NCBI GenBank assembly: GCA_022842325.1
Contig: JALHPU010000002.1
Span: forward strand, 186,001 to 250,000
Direction: 5' to 3'
Length of the DNA: 64,000 nucleotides
From: Sulfuritalea sp.
GTDB lineage: Bacteria > Pseudomonadota > Gammaproteobacteria > Burkholderiales > Rhodocyclaceae
Position 1 is the stretch's first letter, and every line of letters begins with the position of its first letter. Made by a program: the position numbers and the translations under genes. Positions 1 to 11,167 of the stretch are shown here, one piece after another. The notes under the pieces were generated by a model. That model ran no database searches. It saw only the letters and a list, made by a program, of their open reading frames with translations, and had not been told where the DNA came from.

Positions 1-1241
1 GAGTCATCGGCGACGGCCTGCCGAATCACAAGACGGAGTGGCGGCTGGCCGCCAGCGAGCATGTGCTCAAGGAAGGGGAGAAGCAGCTCGAGGTCCGCCT
101 CGAGGCGGTCGGCCCGGGTGGCGGCAAGGTGGTGAAAACCTATGTCTTCCAGCGCGGCAGCTATCAGATCGAGGTGCGTCACGAGGGGGTGACGCCGGGC
201 GCTCACGCCTACTACCAGATCACCCGCGACGGCAAGCCTGCGGGCGGACAGAGCAACTCGATGATGATGGGCGTGGTGACGTTTACCGGGCCGGCGGTTT
301 ATACCGACGCCGAAAAATTCCAGAAGGTGGAGTTTGCCGACATCCTCAAGAACAAGGCCAAGTTTGCGCAGAAGGCCGACAACGGCTGGCTGGCGATGGT
401 GCAGCACTACTTCGTGGCGGCCTGGTTGCCGGCCGCGGGGACGGCGCGCGAGTTCTACATGCGCAAGGTCGGTGAGGATCTGTTCTCGGCCGGCGTCATC
501 GTGCCGGTGGCTGCCGACGGCAAAAGCACGATGTCGCTCTATGCCGGCCCGCAGGAGCAGGACAAGCTGGAAAAGATCGCCCCCGGGCTCGATCTGGTGG
601 TCGATTACGGCTGGCTCACGGTCATCGCCGCGCCGCTGTTCTGGGTCCTGGCGGCGATTCACAAGCTGGTCGGCAACTGGGGCTGGGCCATCATCGGCCT
701 GACGATGCTGCTCAAGCTGATGTTCTTCCCGCTGTCGGCCGCCAGCTACAAGTCGATGGCGAAGATGCGCGTGCTGACGCCCAAGCTGGTCAAGCTCAAG
801 GAAACCTACGGCGATGACAAGCAGCGCCTGAACCAGGAAATGATGGCGCTGTACAAGAAGGAAAAGGTCAATCCCCTCGGCGGCTGCCTGCCGGTGCTGG
901 TGCAGATTCCGGTCTTCATTGCCTTGTACTGGGTGCTGCTGGGCACGGTCGAGATGCGCAACGCGCCCTGGCTGGGCTGGATCAGCGACCTTTCGGTGAA
1001 GGATCCCTTCTACGTGCTGCCGCTGATCATGGGCGCCACCATGTTCATCCAGACCAAGCTCAATCCGACGCCGCCCGATCCGATCCAGGCCAAGGTCATG
1101 CTGTTCATGCCGATCGTGTTTACCGGGATGTTCCTGTTCTTCCCGGCGGGGCTGGTGCTCTACTGGACGGTGAACAACATCCTGTCGATCGCGCAGCAAT
1201 GGCAGATCACCCGCCTGGTCGAGGCCGGGGAAAAGAAATAG
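1..1241 (+). CDS. yidC: Membrane protein insertase YidC (5' partial)
   Basis: YidC inserts and folds inner-membrane proteins, alone or with SecYEG. The reading frame is open from base 3, so the gene is cut by the window edge; the first membrane anchor and part of the periplasmic domain are missing. About 412 codons remain. The first ~190 are the end of the periplasmic beta domain; the rest is the conserved membrane core, including the stretch [15 protein letters not shown] and several hydrophobic segments, ending in a short basic tail GEKK. mnmE follows 67 bp downstream. The order yidC-mnmE is usual next to rpmH-rnpA-dnaA, which suggests the origin lies just to the left. The family call is secure. 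Confidence 0.97.
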   Translation, partial: VIGDGLPNHKTEWRLAASEHVLKEGEKQLEVRLEAVGPGGGKVVKTYVFQRGSYQIEVRHEGVTPGAHAYYQITRDGKPAGGQSNSMMMGVVTFTGPAVYTDAEKFQKVEFADILKNKAKFAQKADNGWLAMVQHYFVAAWLPAAGTAREFYMRKVGEDLFSAGVIVPVAADGKSTMSLYAGPQEQDKLEKIAPGLDLVVDYGWLTVIAAPLFWVLAAIHKLVGNWGWAIIGLTMLLKLMFFPLSAASYKSMAKMRVLTPKLVKLKETYGDDKQRLNQEMMALYKKEKVNPLGGCLPVLVQIPVFIALYWVLLGTVEMRNAPWLGWISDLSVKDPFYVLPLIMGATMFIQTKLNPTPPDPIQAKVMLFMPIVFTGMFLFFPAGLVLYWTVNNILSIAQQWQITRLVEAGEKK

Positions 1242-1308
1242 GCCTGACTCCGGTCCAGCGGGACCGGAGAGTTTGTCGGCGCATTTCGCGCAGCCTCCAG
1301 GAGGGCGC

Positions 1309-2655
1309 ATGAGTCAGCCGCGCACGGGAACCATCGCCGCCGTCGCCACCGCCCCGGGACGTGGCGGCATCGGCGTGGTGCGGATCTCGGGGGATGGTCT
1401 GGCGGCCTTGGCCCAGGCCTTGACCGGCAAGCTGCCACAGGCCCGTCATGCCACGCTGGCCGACTTTTTCGCTGCTGACGGGGTTGCCATCGATCGGGGG
1501 ATCCTGCTGTATTTTCCCGCCCCCCATTCCTTCACCGGCGAGGATGTCCTAGAACTCCAGGGCCACGGCGGTCCGGTGGTGCTGCAGATGCTGCTGGCGC
1601 GCTGCCTCGAGCTCGGTGCCCGCGTCGCCGAGCCCGGCGAATTCTCGCAACGCGCTTTCCTCAACGACAAGCTGGACCTGGTCCAGGCCGAAGCGGTGGC
1701 CGATCTGATCGAAGCCGGTACCGCAGCGGCCGCGCGTACGGCCTTGCGTTCCCTGTCAGGCGAGTTCTCGCGCGAGGTCAATGGGCTGGTGGCACGCCTG
1801 ACCGAGCTGCGCATGCTGGTCGAGGCGACGCTGGACTTTCCCGAGGAGGAAATCGACGTCCTGCGGGATACCGATGCGGCACAGCGCCTTGCTGCCATTA
1901 ACACCGATCTGTCCGCCCTTCTGGATCGAGCGCGCGCCGGCAGCCTGTTGCGCTCGGGGCTGCATGTGGTGCTGGCCGGCCTGCCGAACGTCGGCAAATC
2001 CTCCTTGCTGAATCGACTGGCGGGGGAGGAGCGGGCGATCGTGACCGAGGTGGCCGGCACTACGCGCGACGCAGTGCGCGAAACCATCCAGGTGGAGGGT
2101 ATCCCACTGCACATCATCGACACGGCGGGATTGCGGGAAACCGATGACCTGGTCGAGAAAATCGGCGTCGAGCGGGCCTGGCGTGAAATCGAGCGCGCCG
2201 ACGTGGTGCTGCAGCTGCTCGATGCGCGCAGCGGTGAAACGCCCGCCGACCATGCGATCGCGGTGCGCCTGCCGGCGGGCATCGAACGGATTGTGGTGGA
2301 GAACAAATGCGATCTGGCCGCCCAGATGGCCGAACGTCTGGTGTCCGGCGGGCGCGTGCATCTGCGGTTGTCGGCCAGGACCGGCGAGGGCATCAACCTG
2401 CTGCATGACGAACTGCTGCGTGTTGCCGGCTGGAGCGGGCATGGCGAAGATGTGGTGCTGGCGCGCGAACGACACCTGGAGGCGCTCCGCATTGCTGCCG
2501 AAAAGTCGGCGCTGGCCGCACGCCGACTTGATCAGGTTGAGCTTTGCGCGGAAGAGCTGCGGCTGGCGCAGGAAGCGCTGTCGTGCATCACGGGCGAGTT
2601 TACGGCGGACGATCTGCTGGGGGAAATCTTCTCGCGCTTCTGCATCGGCAAGTAG
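1309..2655 (+). CDS. mnmE: tRNA modification GTPase MnmE
   Basis: With MnmG this GTPase makes the 5-carboxymethylaminomethyl modification of the wobble uridine of certain tRNAs, using a folate one-carbon unit. The 448-residue protein has the N-terminal folate-binding domain, then an inserted G domain with Walker [10 protein letters not shown] at about residue 224, the switch TTRD, DTAGLRE and NKCD, and ends in the invariant CIGK whose Cys is catalytic. An upstream in-frame TTG at 1273 exists, but ATG at 1309 is preceded by GGAGG at good spacing and starts the conserved part ([17 protein letters not shown]), so it is preferred. Its partner mnmG lies 6 kb downstream instead of next door. Confidence 0.97.
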   Translation: MSQPRTGTIAAVATAPGRGGIGVVRISGDGLAALAQALTGKLPQARHATLADFFAADGVAIDRGILLYFPAPHSFTGEDVLELQGHGGPVVLQMLLARCLELGARVAEPGEFSQRAFLNDKLDLVQAEAVADLIEAGTAAAARTALRSLSGEFSREVNGLVARLTELRMLVEATLDFPEEEIDVLRDTDAAQRLAAINTDLSALLDRARAGSLLRSGLHVVLAGLPNVGKSSLLNRLAGEERAIVTEVAGTTRDAVRETIQVEGIPLHIIDTAGLRETDDLVEKIGVERAWREIERADVVLQLLDARSGETPADHAIAVRLPAGIERIVVENKCDLAAQMAERLVSGGRVHLRLSARTGEGINLLHDELLRVAGWSGHGEDVVLARERHLEALRIAAEKSALAARRLDQVELCAEELRLAQEALSCITGEFTADDLLGEIFSRFCIGK

Positions 2656-2667
2656 TCTTCGTTCGGC

Positions 2668-3432
2668 ATGGCTGAATTCGATCTGATTCTGTTGCTGCTG
2701 GCTGCCCTGTTCGCCGGTTTCGTCGACGCGGTGGCGGGGGGTGGCGGGCTGATCCAGGTACCGACCTTGCTGGTGACCTTGCCTGCCGAATCGCCGGCGA
2801 CCGTGTTTGGCACCAACAAGTTGTCCAGCATTTTCGGCACAGGCAACGCCGCGCTGCGTTTTGCACGAAGGATCGCTTTGCCCTGGCGCATAGCGCTGCC
2901 GGCGGCTGCGGCGGCCTTCCTGTTTTCCTTTGCCGGCGCGGCAGCAGTGACCTGGCTGCCAAGGGAAGTGGTGCGCCCCCTGGTGCTCGGGTTGTTAGTG
3001 CTGGTGATGGCATATACCATCGGCAGGCCCGATTTCGGGTCGGTATCCGGTTCCCGTTTGGCGCCGGCGCTGGAACGGCGTTGGGCACTTTTGGCCGGTG
3101 CCGTATTGGGTTTCTATGACGGATTTTTTGGGCCCGGCGCGGGCAGCTTCATGATTTTCGCGTTCGTGCATTTCTTCAGGCTCGACTTCCTGCATGCGTC
3201 GAGTGCCGCGAAGGTGGTAAATTTCTCCACCAATGCGGCGGCGCTGGCCTATTTTGCGCCGACCGGGCATGTGCTTTGGGTCGTAGGCCTGGCCATGGCC
3301 GTGTTCAACATTGCCGGAGCATTGCTTGGTGCGCGCCTTGCCTTGCGCCACGGTAGCGGCTTTGTCCGCGTCGTGTTCATCCTGGTCGCCTCGGTATTGA
3401 TTGCGCGGTTGGGATATGACACATTTGCGTGA
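2668..3432 (+). CDS. TSUP (TauE/SafE/YfcA-like) family permease
   Basis: A 254-residue, strongly hydrophobic protein of the sulfite exporter TauE/SafE family. These move small organosulfur or organic anions over the inner membrane; the substrate cannot be told from sequence. The N-terminal stretch with AGFVDAVAGGGGLIQVP and the second, internal FYDGFFGPGAGSF copy are the two-fold repeated glycine-rich motifs of this family, and 7-8 membrane segments are visible. The YfcA-type members closest in look are of unknown substrate. It begins 12 bp after mnmE and may be co-transcribed with it. Confidence 0.88.
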   Translation: MAEFDLILLLLAALFAGFVDAVAGGGGLIQVPTLLVTLPAESPATVFGTNKLSSIFGTGNAALRFARRIALPWRIALPAAAAAFLFSFAGAAAVTWLPREVVRPLVLGLLVLVMAYTIGRPDFGSVSGSRLAPALERRWALLAGAVLGFYDGFFGPGAGSFMIFAFVHFFRLDFLHASSAAKVVNFSTNAAALAYFAPTGHVLWVVGLAMAVFNIAGALLGARLALRHGSGFVRVVFILVASVLIARLGYDTFA

Positions 3433-3509
3433 GCATGGCGGGCAGCAAGAGCGCGGATGCTGGACGGCTATTTCTGCAGCCTGCAATATATTCGGCACTT
3501 TGGTTCAGG

Positions 3510-3531
3510 AATGCTTATACTTATAGGCATT
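3510..3531. promoter_or_regulatory. 22-bp palindrome upstream of the binding-protein gene
   Basis: The two arms AATGC and GCATT enclose TTATA/TATAG, giving 10 of 11 paired positions across 22 bp. It lies about 73 bp before the start of the ABC binding protein gene, in AT-rich DNA unlike the surrounding coding sequence. A protein-binding operator overlapping a promoter is a plausible reading; a short hairpin is the alternative. No run of T follows that would make it a terminator for the upstream gene. Confidence 0.4.
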
Positions 3532-3603
3532 ACAGTTCATTAGATACACTTGATCGTCGCCCTAAGCGTCTTGCTGGGGTTTGAATAGGGAGGAGACCCT
3601 GAT

Positions 3604-4749
3604 ATGAAACTTGGAAAACTGGCTGTTGCCTTGGCAACTGCAGGTGTTGCATTTGCGGCGAGCGCCGACATCACTGTCGGCGTTACCGTGTCGGCTACCG
3701 GGCCGGCCGCCTCGCTCGGCATTCCTGAAAAGAACACCATCGCCTTGCTGCCGACCACCATGGGCGGTCAAAAGGTCAATTACATTGTCCTTGACGACGC
3801 ATCCGACACGACGACGGCTGTAAAGAACGTGCGCAAGCTGATTTCGGAGAACAAGGTCGATGTCATCATCGGATCCACGATCACTCCGAATTCGCTGGCC
3901 ATGATCGACATCGTGGCCGAGGCGGAGACGCCGACCATATCCATGGCCGCATCGGCGCGGATTGTCGATCCGGCGAATCCCAAGACCAAATGGATGTTCA
4001 AGACGCCGCAAAACGACCAGCAGATGGCGACCGCGATTGCCGCACACATGGCCAACGCCGGCGTGAAAACCGTGGCTTTCATCGGCTTCAACGACGCCTA
4101 CGGCGAAGGCTGGTACCAGGAATTCACCAAATATGCGGATACCTACAAGCTCAAGATCGTCGCCAATGAGCGCTACAGCCGAGCGGATACGTCGGTAACC
4201 GGACAGGTGCTCAAGATCGTGGCGGCCAAGCCCGACGCGGTGCTGATCGCCGGTTCCGGTACGCCGGCGGCCTTGCCGCAGGTGGCACTCAAGGAGCGCG
4301 GCTTTGCGGGCAAGTACTATCAGACGCATGGCATTGCCAACAATGATTTCCTGCGCGTCGGCGGCAAGAATGTCGAAGGCACCTTGCTGCCCGCCGGACC
4401 GATCCTGGTCGCCGCGCAATTGCCGGACAGCAACCCGATCAAGAAGTCGTCCCTGGCCTATATCGCCAAGTACGAGGCAGCCCATGGCAAGGGCAGCATC
4501 TCGACCTTCGGTGGACACGCCTGGGATGCCGGGATGTTGTTGCAGAATGCGGTGCCAGCCGCGCTGAAGAAGGCGCAGCCAGGGACCAAGGAGTTCCGTG
4601 CCGCGCTGCGCGATGCACTCGAAGCGACCAAAGGTTTGGTCGGTGTACATGGCGTGTTCAACATGACACCCGGCGATCACCTCGGCTTCGACCAGCGGGC
4701 GCGCGTCATGGTGCGCATCGAAAACGGAACCTGGAAGCTGGACAAGTAG
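3604..4749 (+). CDS. Branched-chain amino-acid type ABC transporter, periplasmic binding protein
   Basis: Type-1 periplasmic binding protein of the LivJ/LivK kind, 381 residues, that captures the ligand for the importer encoded just downstream. A signal peptide with cleavage near AFAASA precedes DITVGVTVSATGPAASLG, the usual first strand and ligand loop. The GFNDAYGEGWYQEF segment and YAKYEAAHGKG region are also family features. GGGAGGAG lies 8 bp before the ATG. The ligand could be branched-chain amino acids, other amino acids, or aromatic acids or amides, as many homologues are misnamed. A strong terminator-like hairpin separates it from the permease genes, which would allow higher expression of the binding protein. 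Confidence 0.9.
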   Translation: MKLGKLAVALATAGVAFAASADITVGVTVSATGPAASLGIPEKNTIALLPTTMGGQKVNYIVLDDASDTTTAVKNVRKLISENKVDVIIGSTITPNSLAMIDIVAEAETPTISMAASARIVDPANPKTKWMFKTPQNDQQMATAIAAHMANAGVKTVAFIGFNDAYGEGWYQEFTKYADTYKLKIVANERYSRADTSVTGQVLKIVAAKPDAVLIAGSGTPAALPQVALKERGFAGKYYQTHGIANNDFLRVGGKNVEGTLLPAGPILVAAQLPDSNPIKKSSLAYIAKYEAAHGKGSISTFGGHAWDAGMLLQNAVPAALKKAQPGTKEFRAALRDALEATKGLVGVHGVFNMTPGDHLGFDQRARVMVRIENGTWKLDK

Positions 4750-4780
4750 GGCAGTTCCGGCAGCAACAAATAAATGAGGC

Positions 4781-4810
4781 GAGCGGGGCATAGCACCCCG
4801 CTCCGTTTTT
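4781..4810 (+). terminator. Rho-independent terminator or attenuator after the binding-protein gene
   Basis: Eight-base-pair perfect stem GAGCGGGG / CCCCGCTC with a seven-base loop, followed by CGTTTTT. It is 31 bp after the binding-protein stop codon and about 97 bp before the LivH-type gene. Because the downstream genes clearly belong to the same importer, partial read-through is likely. Confidence 0.8.
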
Positions 4811-4906
4811 CCGGAGGAGGCGGATTCGCTACGCATCTGCCATGGATTGTGATCTTCACGCCAGGGATGTCCCAAGTGACACCACTGGCAAACTGAGAAC
4901 GGATCA

Positions 4907-5943
4907 ATGGATCTGCAAATAGCGTTGTTGCTGGGACAGGACGGGATCACCAATGGCGCGATCTATGCGCTGCTGGCGCTGGCGTTGGTGCTGGTGTTCG
5001 CGGTGACGCGGGTGATCTTCATACCGCAGGGGGAGTTTGTGGCCTTTGGTGCCTTGACGCTGGCGAGTTTCCAGGCGGGCAAGACGCCGGGCACCTTGTG
5101 GCTGCTGATCGGCGCCGGAGTGGCTGTGGCGCTGATCGACATCAGTCTCGCGCTGCGAGCGCGCGCACACAAGAAGCTGCCGCGCATCGTCGGCTGGAAT
5201 CTGGCCTATCCGGCTGCCGCGGCTGCCGTGGTGTTCCTCCTCAAGCCCAACGAGTTCCCACTGTTGGCGCAGATTGTTCTGGCGCTGGCGCTGGTGGTAC
5301 CGCTGGGGCCGATGATTTATCGCCTGGCCTACCAGCCTCTGGCCGAAGCCAGCGTGCTGGTGCTGCTGATCGTGTCGGTAGCGGTGCATCTCGCCCTGGT
5401 CGGACTGGGTCTGCTGTTCTTCGGCGCTGAAGGTTCGCGGACTCCGGCGTTTTCGGAAGCCAGCTTCGATCTGGGATTGGTGAAGCTGAATGGCCAGACG
5501 TTATGGGTAGTGGGCGCCAGCCTGTTGCTGATCGTGGTGCTGTTCATATTTTTCGAGCGGACGATCTACGGCAAAGCCCTGCGCGCCACGGCGATGAATC
5601 GCACCGGCGCGCGCCTGATGGGGATTTCCACGGTAATGGCGGGAAAGCTTTCCTTCCTTCTGGCCGCTTTGATCGGGGCGTTTTCCGGAATCCTGATCGC
5701 GCCCATCACGACGATCTACTACGATACCGGCTTCCTGATTGGGCTCAAGGGCTTTGTCGGCGCCATCGTAGGCGGGCTCGCCAGCTATCCGATTGCGGCG
5801 GCAGGCGCTGTCCTGGTCGGTCTGCTCGAGGCCTTTTCCTCGTTCTGGGCCTCGGCCTTCAAGGAGGTGATCGTGTTCACCCTGATCATCCCGGTGCTGG
5901 TCTGGCGCTCGCTGACGACACGCCACGTCGAGGAGGACGAGTG

Positions 5944-5944
<1 letters not shown>
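4907..5944 (+). CDS. livH: ABC transporter permease, LivH type
   Basis: Inner-membrane permease of a branched-chain amino-acid type importer (HAAT family), 345 residues with about eight to nine hydrophobic segments. [19 protein letters not shown] at the N-terminus and [14 protein letters not shown] near residue 285 are typical; the latter lies in the cytoplasmic loop region contacting the ATPases. It pairs with the LivM half of the next gene. Its TGA overlaps the next ATG (TGATG), which points to translational coupling. The middle part (residues about 75-110) is longer and less conserved than in E. coli LivH (308 aa). Confidence 0.92.
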
Positions 5945-7730
<1,786 letters not shown>

Positions 7731-7731
<1 letters not shown>

Positions 7732-8471
7732 TGAGCGAGGTGAGGACCATACTCGAGGTGGAAGATCTCTGCGTCGCCTACGGCAAGGTCGAGGCGCTAC
7801 ATCACGCCAGCATCAAGGTCGGCGAGGGGCAGATCGTCACTGTGATCGGACCCAATGGCGCCGGCAAGACCACCATGCTGTCCTCGATCATGGGGGTGCT
7901 GCCGCATACCCGTGGCTCGATCCGCCTGCTCGGGCAGGATCTCGGCGATGCCGAGGTCGAGGATATGGTGGCCCTGGGCGTCAACCTGGTGCCCGAATCG
8001 CGCGCCTTGTTCGGCGAAATGAGTGTCGAGGACAATCTCCTGCTGGGTGCCTTCATGCGGCACCGGATGGGTCATCGCGATCAGCTGCAGACCATGGAGG
8101 AAGTATTCCAGATATTTCCTCGCCTGAAGGAGCGGCGTGCGCAGTATGCGGGCACGCTGTCCGGCGGTGAGCGGCAGATGCTGGCCGTGGCGCGTGCGCT
8201 GATGGCGAAGCCGAAGCTGCTGATGCTGGACGAGCCCAGCCTTGGTCTGGCGCCTTTGATCGTGCGTGAAATCTTCAAGGTGATTGCCGATCTGAAGCGT
8301 ACCGGGGTGTCGATCCTGCTGGTGGAACAGAATGCGCGGGCCGCCCTGCAAGTAGCGGACTACGCGTATGTGCTGGAGACAGGCGAAATTGCGCTGGAAG
8401 GACCGAGCGCCAAACTGATCGATGACCCGAAGGTGGTCGAGTCCTACCTGGGTCTGGGCGGCAAGCATTAG
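7731..8471 (+). CDS. livF: ABC transporter ATP-binding protein, LivF type
   Basis: Second ATPase of the importer, 246 residues. Walker A GPNGAGKT near residue 41, signature LSGGERQ, and Walker B LLMLDEPSLGLAP are intact; the last is characteristic of LivF. It dimerises with the LivG half of the fused protein to drive uptake. The ATG at 7731 overlaps the previous stop codon; a TTG one codon earlier is possible but less likely. It is the last gene of the importer operon, followed within 5 bp by a parS-type site and within 130 bp by tandem terminators. Confidence 0.95.
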
Positions 8472-8475
8472 GATG

Positions 8476-8491
8476 TGTTTCACGTGAAACA
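8476..8491. promoter_or_regulatory. parS: parS centromere-like site 1
   Basis: The 16 bases TGTTTCACGTGAAACA form a perfect palindrome identical to the consensus chromosomal parS bound by ParB (Spo0J). It lies 4 bp after the livF stop and about 3.5 kb from parA-parB. ParB loads here as a CTP-dependent clamp and ParA separates the sister origins. The exact consensus match makes this call strong. Confidence 0.95.
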
Positions 8492-8501
8492 AGGCAGGTT
8501 C

Positions 8502-8517
8502 GGTTTCACGTGAAACT
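8502..8517. promoter_or_regulatory. parS: parS centromere-like site 2
   Basis: A second copy, GGTTTCACGTGAAACT, 26 bp downstream of the first. The inner 14 bases GTTTCACGTGAAAC are perfectly palindromic; only the outermost bases differ from the consensus. The pair of closely spaced sites next to mnmG is a typical chromosomal segregation locus. Confidence 0.9.
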
Positions 8518-8571
8518 GCGATGCGGACCCGGCGTCGGTCGCAAACAACGGGTCGTGCTGCTACCATCGGT

Positions 8572-8598
8572 GCCCGGCTTTGGCCGGGCTGCGTTTTT
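8572..8598 (+). terminator. Terminator of the importer operon
   Basis: GCCCGGC pairs with GCCGGGC over a four-base loop TTTG, followed by TGCG and five T. It ends the livH-livF transcript downstream of the parS sites. Confidence 0.75.
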
Positions 8599-8605
8599 CA
8601 AACCA

Positions 8606-8630
8606 GAGGCGTATGATTGCGCCTCTTTTT
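8606..8630 (+). terminator. Second hairpin with T-run just before mnmG
   Basis: GAGGCG and CGCCTC enclose eight bases and are followed by TTTTT; one more A-T pair extends the stem. It ends only 16 bases before the proposed mnmG start. It can back up the previous terminator, but any mnmG transcript starting upstream would carry it in its leader, so attenuation of mnmG is an alternative reading. Confidence 0.65.
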
Positions 8631-8646
8631 GTTTGGTGCGCGCGGC

Positions 8647-10533
8647 GTGCAATTTCCGGCTTCCTTCGATGTGATCGTGATTGGCGGCGGCCATGCCGGC
8701 ACCGAGGCGGCGCTGGCTGCGGCCCGTTCGGGCGCGCGAACCCTGCTGCTGACGCACAACATCGAGACGCTGGGCGCGATGTCCTGCAACCCATCGATTG
8801 GCGGCATCGGCAAGGGTCACCTGGTCAAGGAGGTCGATGCCCTGGGCGGCGCCATGGCTGTCGCCACCGACGAGGCCGGCATCCAGTTCCGTATCCTCAA
8901 TGCCTCCAAGGGGCCGGCGGTACGCGCCACCCGGGCGCAGGCGGACCGCCAGCTGTACAAGCAGGCGATCCGCAGCCGCCTGGAAAACCAGCCCAATCTG
9001 ACCCTGTTCCAGCAGGCGGCCGACGACCTGATCCTCAGCGGCGACCGGGTCAGCGGGGTGGTGACCCAGCTCGGCATCCGTTTCGAGGCACCTGCGGTGG
9101 TGCTGACCGCGGGTACTTTCCTCAATGGCCTGGTGCATGTCGGACTAACCAACTACCGGGCGGGGCGCTTTGGCGATCCGGCGGCGATCTCGCTGGCCGA
9201 GCGTCTCAAGGAAATCCAGCTACCCGTTGGCCGGCTGAAGACCGGGACGCCGCCACGGCTCGATGGGCGCAGCATCGATTTTTCGCTGCTGCAGGAGCAG
9301 CCCGGCGATGATCCGGTGCCGGTGTTTTCCTTCATCGGCGCGCGCAGCCAGCACCCGCGCCAGATGCCGTGCTGGATCACCCATACCAATAGTCGGACCC
9401 ATGACATCATTCGCTCCGGGCTGGATCGGTCACCGATGTTTACCGGGGTCATCGCAGGCGTCGGCCCGCGCTATTGTCCGTCGATCGAGGACAAGATCCA
9501 TCGCTTTTCGACCAAGGACAGCCACCAGATCTTTCTCGAGCCGGAAGGCCTGGATACCCACGAAATCTATCCGCAGGGGGTATCGACCAGCCTGCCCTTC
9601 GATATCCAGCTGGCCCTGGTGCGCTCCATCCGTGGCCTCGAGCATGCCCATATCACGCGTCCGGGCTATGCCATCGAATACGACTACTTCGATCCGCGCA
9701 ATCTCAAGGACAGCCTGGAAACCAAGTCGATCGGCGGGCTGTTCTTTGCCGGTCAGATCAACGGTACGACCGGGTACGAGGAGGCGGCAGCGCAGGGCCT
9801 GCTCGCCGGAATCAACGCCGCGCGCCAGGCCAGGCAACTGCCGTCCTGGGCGCCGCGCCGCGACCAGGCCTACCTCGGCGTGCTGGTCGATGACCTGATC
9901 ACGCGCGGCGTCTCCGAGCCCTACCGGATGTTTACCAGCCGCGCCGAATACCGCCTGTCGCTGCGCGAGGACAATGCCGATTTGCGCCTGACCGAGATTG
10001 GCCGCGAACTGGGCCTGGTGGATGACCGGCGCTGGGATGCCTTCAACCGCAAGCGCGATGCGATCGCCCGCGAAACGGAGCGCCTGAAATCCACCTGGGT
10101 GAATCCGCGCCAGTTGCCGGAGGCGGACGCGCTGCGGGTCCTCGGCCAGCCCATGGAGCGCGAGTACCGCCTGTTCGACCTGTTGCGCCGGCCCGACGTC
10201 GGCTACGCGAGCCTGCTCAGCCTGCCCGGGGCGGGGGAGGGTGCGGAGGGTGCCTTGCCGCCCGAGGTGATCGAGCAGGTGGAGATCCAGGCCAAGTACC
10301 AGGGCTATATCGAGCGGCAAAAGGACGAGGTCGAAAACAGCCTGGCCCATGAACTCCTGCCGCTGCCCGCCGACCTCGATTATGCGGCGGTGCCGGGCCT
10401 TTCCTTCGAGGTGCGGCAGCGCCTGGCGCAAAACCGGCCGCAGACTCTGGGTCAGGCGTCACGCCTGCAAGGCATCACTCCGGCGGCGATTTCCCTGTTG
10501 CTGGTACACCTCAAGCGGCGCAAGGCGGCATGA
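8647..10533 (+). CDS. mnmG: tRNA uridine 5-carboxymethylaminomethyl modification enzyme MnmG
   Basis: FAD-dependent partner of MnmE in wobble-uridine modification (GidA). The 628-residue protein starts [20 protein letters not shown]: the [10 protein letters not shown] dinucleotide fold begins at about residue 12. [16 protein letters not shown], the FAD-contacting [14 protein letters not shown] segment and the helical C-terminal MnmE-binding domain with YQGYIERQ are all present. GTG at 8647 aligns with the family N-terminus; an in-frame TTG at 8617 would start inside a terminator-like hairpin. No clear Shine-Dalgarno sequence is seen before the GTG. ATGA overlap with rsmG shows coupling. Confidence 0.97.
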   Translation: MQFPASFDVIVIGGGHAGTEAALAAARSGARTLLLTHNIETLGAMSCNPSIGGIGKGHLVKEVDALGGAMAVATDEAGIQFRILNASKGPAVRATRAQADRQLYKQAIRSRLENQPNLTLFQQAADDLILSGDRVSGVVTQLGIRFEAPAVVLTAGTFLNGLVHVGLTNYRAGRFGDPAAISLAERLKEIQLPVGRLKTGTPPRLDGRSIDFSLLQEQPGDDPVPVFSFIGARSQHPRQMPCWITHTNSRTHDIIRSGLDRSPMFTGVIAGVGPRYCPSIEDKIHRFSTKDSHQIFLEPEGLDTHEIYPQGVSTSLPFDIQLALVRSIRGLEHAHITRPGYAIEYDYFDPRNLKDSLETKSIGGLFFAGQINGTTGYEEAAAQGLLAGINAARQARQLPSWAPRRDQAYLGVLVDDLITRGVSEPYRMFTSRAEYRLSLREDNADLRLTEIGRELGLVDDRRWDAFNRKRDAIARETERLKSTWVNPRQLPEADALRVLGQPMEREYRLFDLLRRPDVGYASLLSLPGAGEGAEGALPPEVIEQVEIQAKYQGYIERQKDEVENSLAHELLPLPADLDYAAVPGLSFEVRQRLAQNRPQTLGQASRLQGITPAAISLLLVHLKRRKAA

Positions 10534-11165
10534 CTCTGGCGCAGCAATTACGCGAGGGCCTCACGACCCTCGGACTTGAGTTGCCGGACGCAGTGCAGGC
10601 CAAACTTCTGGCCTATGTCGCACTGCTGAAAAAATGGAATGCGACCTACAACCTCACTGCGATTCGCGACGAGGCCGAAATGGTCACCCAGCACCTGCTC
10701 GACTCGCTGTCGGTGCTGCCGGCTTTGCAGGAGTCGGCGCTGGCAGGACGGCGCTGGGCCGATGTCGGCAGCGGTGCCGGCCTGCCGGGAATCCCGCTGG
10801 CCATCGTGCGACCGGATATGGAGATGGCGCTGGTCGAGACGGTCGAAAAGAAGTCCGCGTTCCAGCGCCAGGCGAAAATCCAGCTTGGTCTGGCGAATAT
10901 CACGGTGGTCAATCAGCGTGTCGAAGACTTGGCGGCCGGCCAGTTCGATGCCGTGATATCCCGTGCCTTTGCCGACCTGGCGGAGTTTGTGCGCCTTGCC
11001 GGGCACCTGCTGACGCAGGGCGGTCGGCTCTACGCCATGAAGGGCCTGCTGCCCGAGGACGAAATGAGCCGCTTGCCGCCGGGTTGGGCGGTGGCCGACT
11101 GCACCCGGCTGAACGTTCCGAGTCTGGACGCACAGCGCCATCTGCTGGTTATTGAGAGAGTCTGA
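10530..11165 (+). CDS. rsmG: 16S rRNA (guanine-527-N7)-methyltransferase RsmG
   Basis: Methylates G527 of 16S rRNA in the 530 loop with S-adenosylmethionine; formerly GidB. The 211-residue protein has the N-terminal helix region [14 protein letters not shown], the SAM-binding motif [16 protein letters not shown] near residue 73, and VEKKSAF after it. Its start overlaps the mnmG stop by four bases. parA follows two bases after its stop codon, so mnmG-rsmG-parA-parB is a single operon, an arrangement conserved near many bacterial origins. Confidence 0.96.
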   Translation: MTLAQQLREGLTTLGLELPDAVQAKLLAYVALLKKWNATYNLTAIRDEAEMVTQHLLDSLSVLPALQESALAGRRWADVGSGAGLPGIPLAIVRPDMEMALVETVEKKSAFQRQAKIQLGLANITVVNQRVEDLAAGQFDAVISRAFADLAEFVRLAGHLLTQGGRLYAMKGLLPEDEMSRLPPGWAVADCTRLNVPSLDAQRHLLVIERV

Positions 11166-11167
11166 CG

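Noticed and set aside
5503-5943. Extended N-terminus for the LivM-LivG fusion protein starting inside livH
   Set aside because: The in-frame extension overlaps livH throughout and is low-complexity; the ATG at 5944 opens a normal LivM membrane segment.
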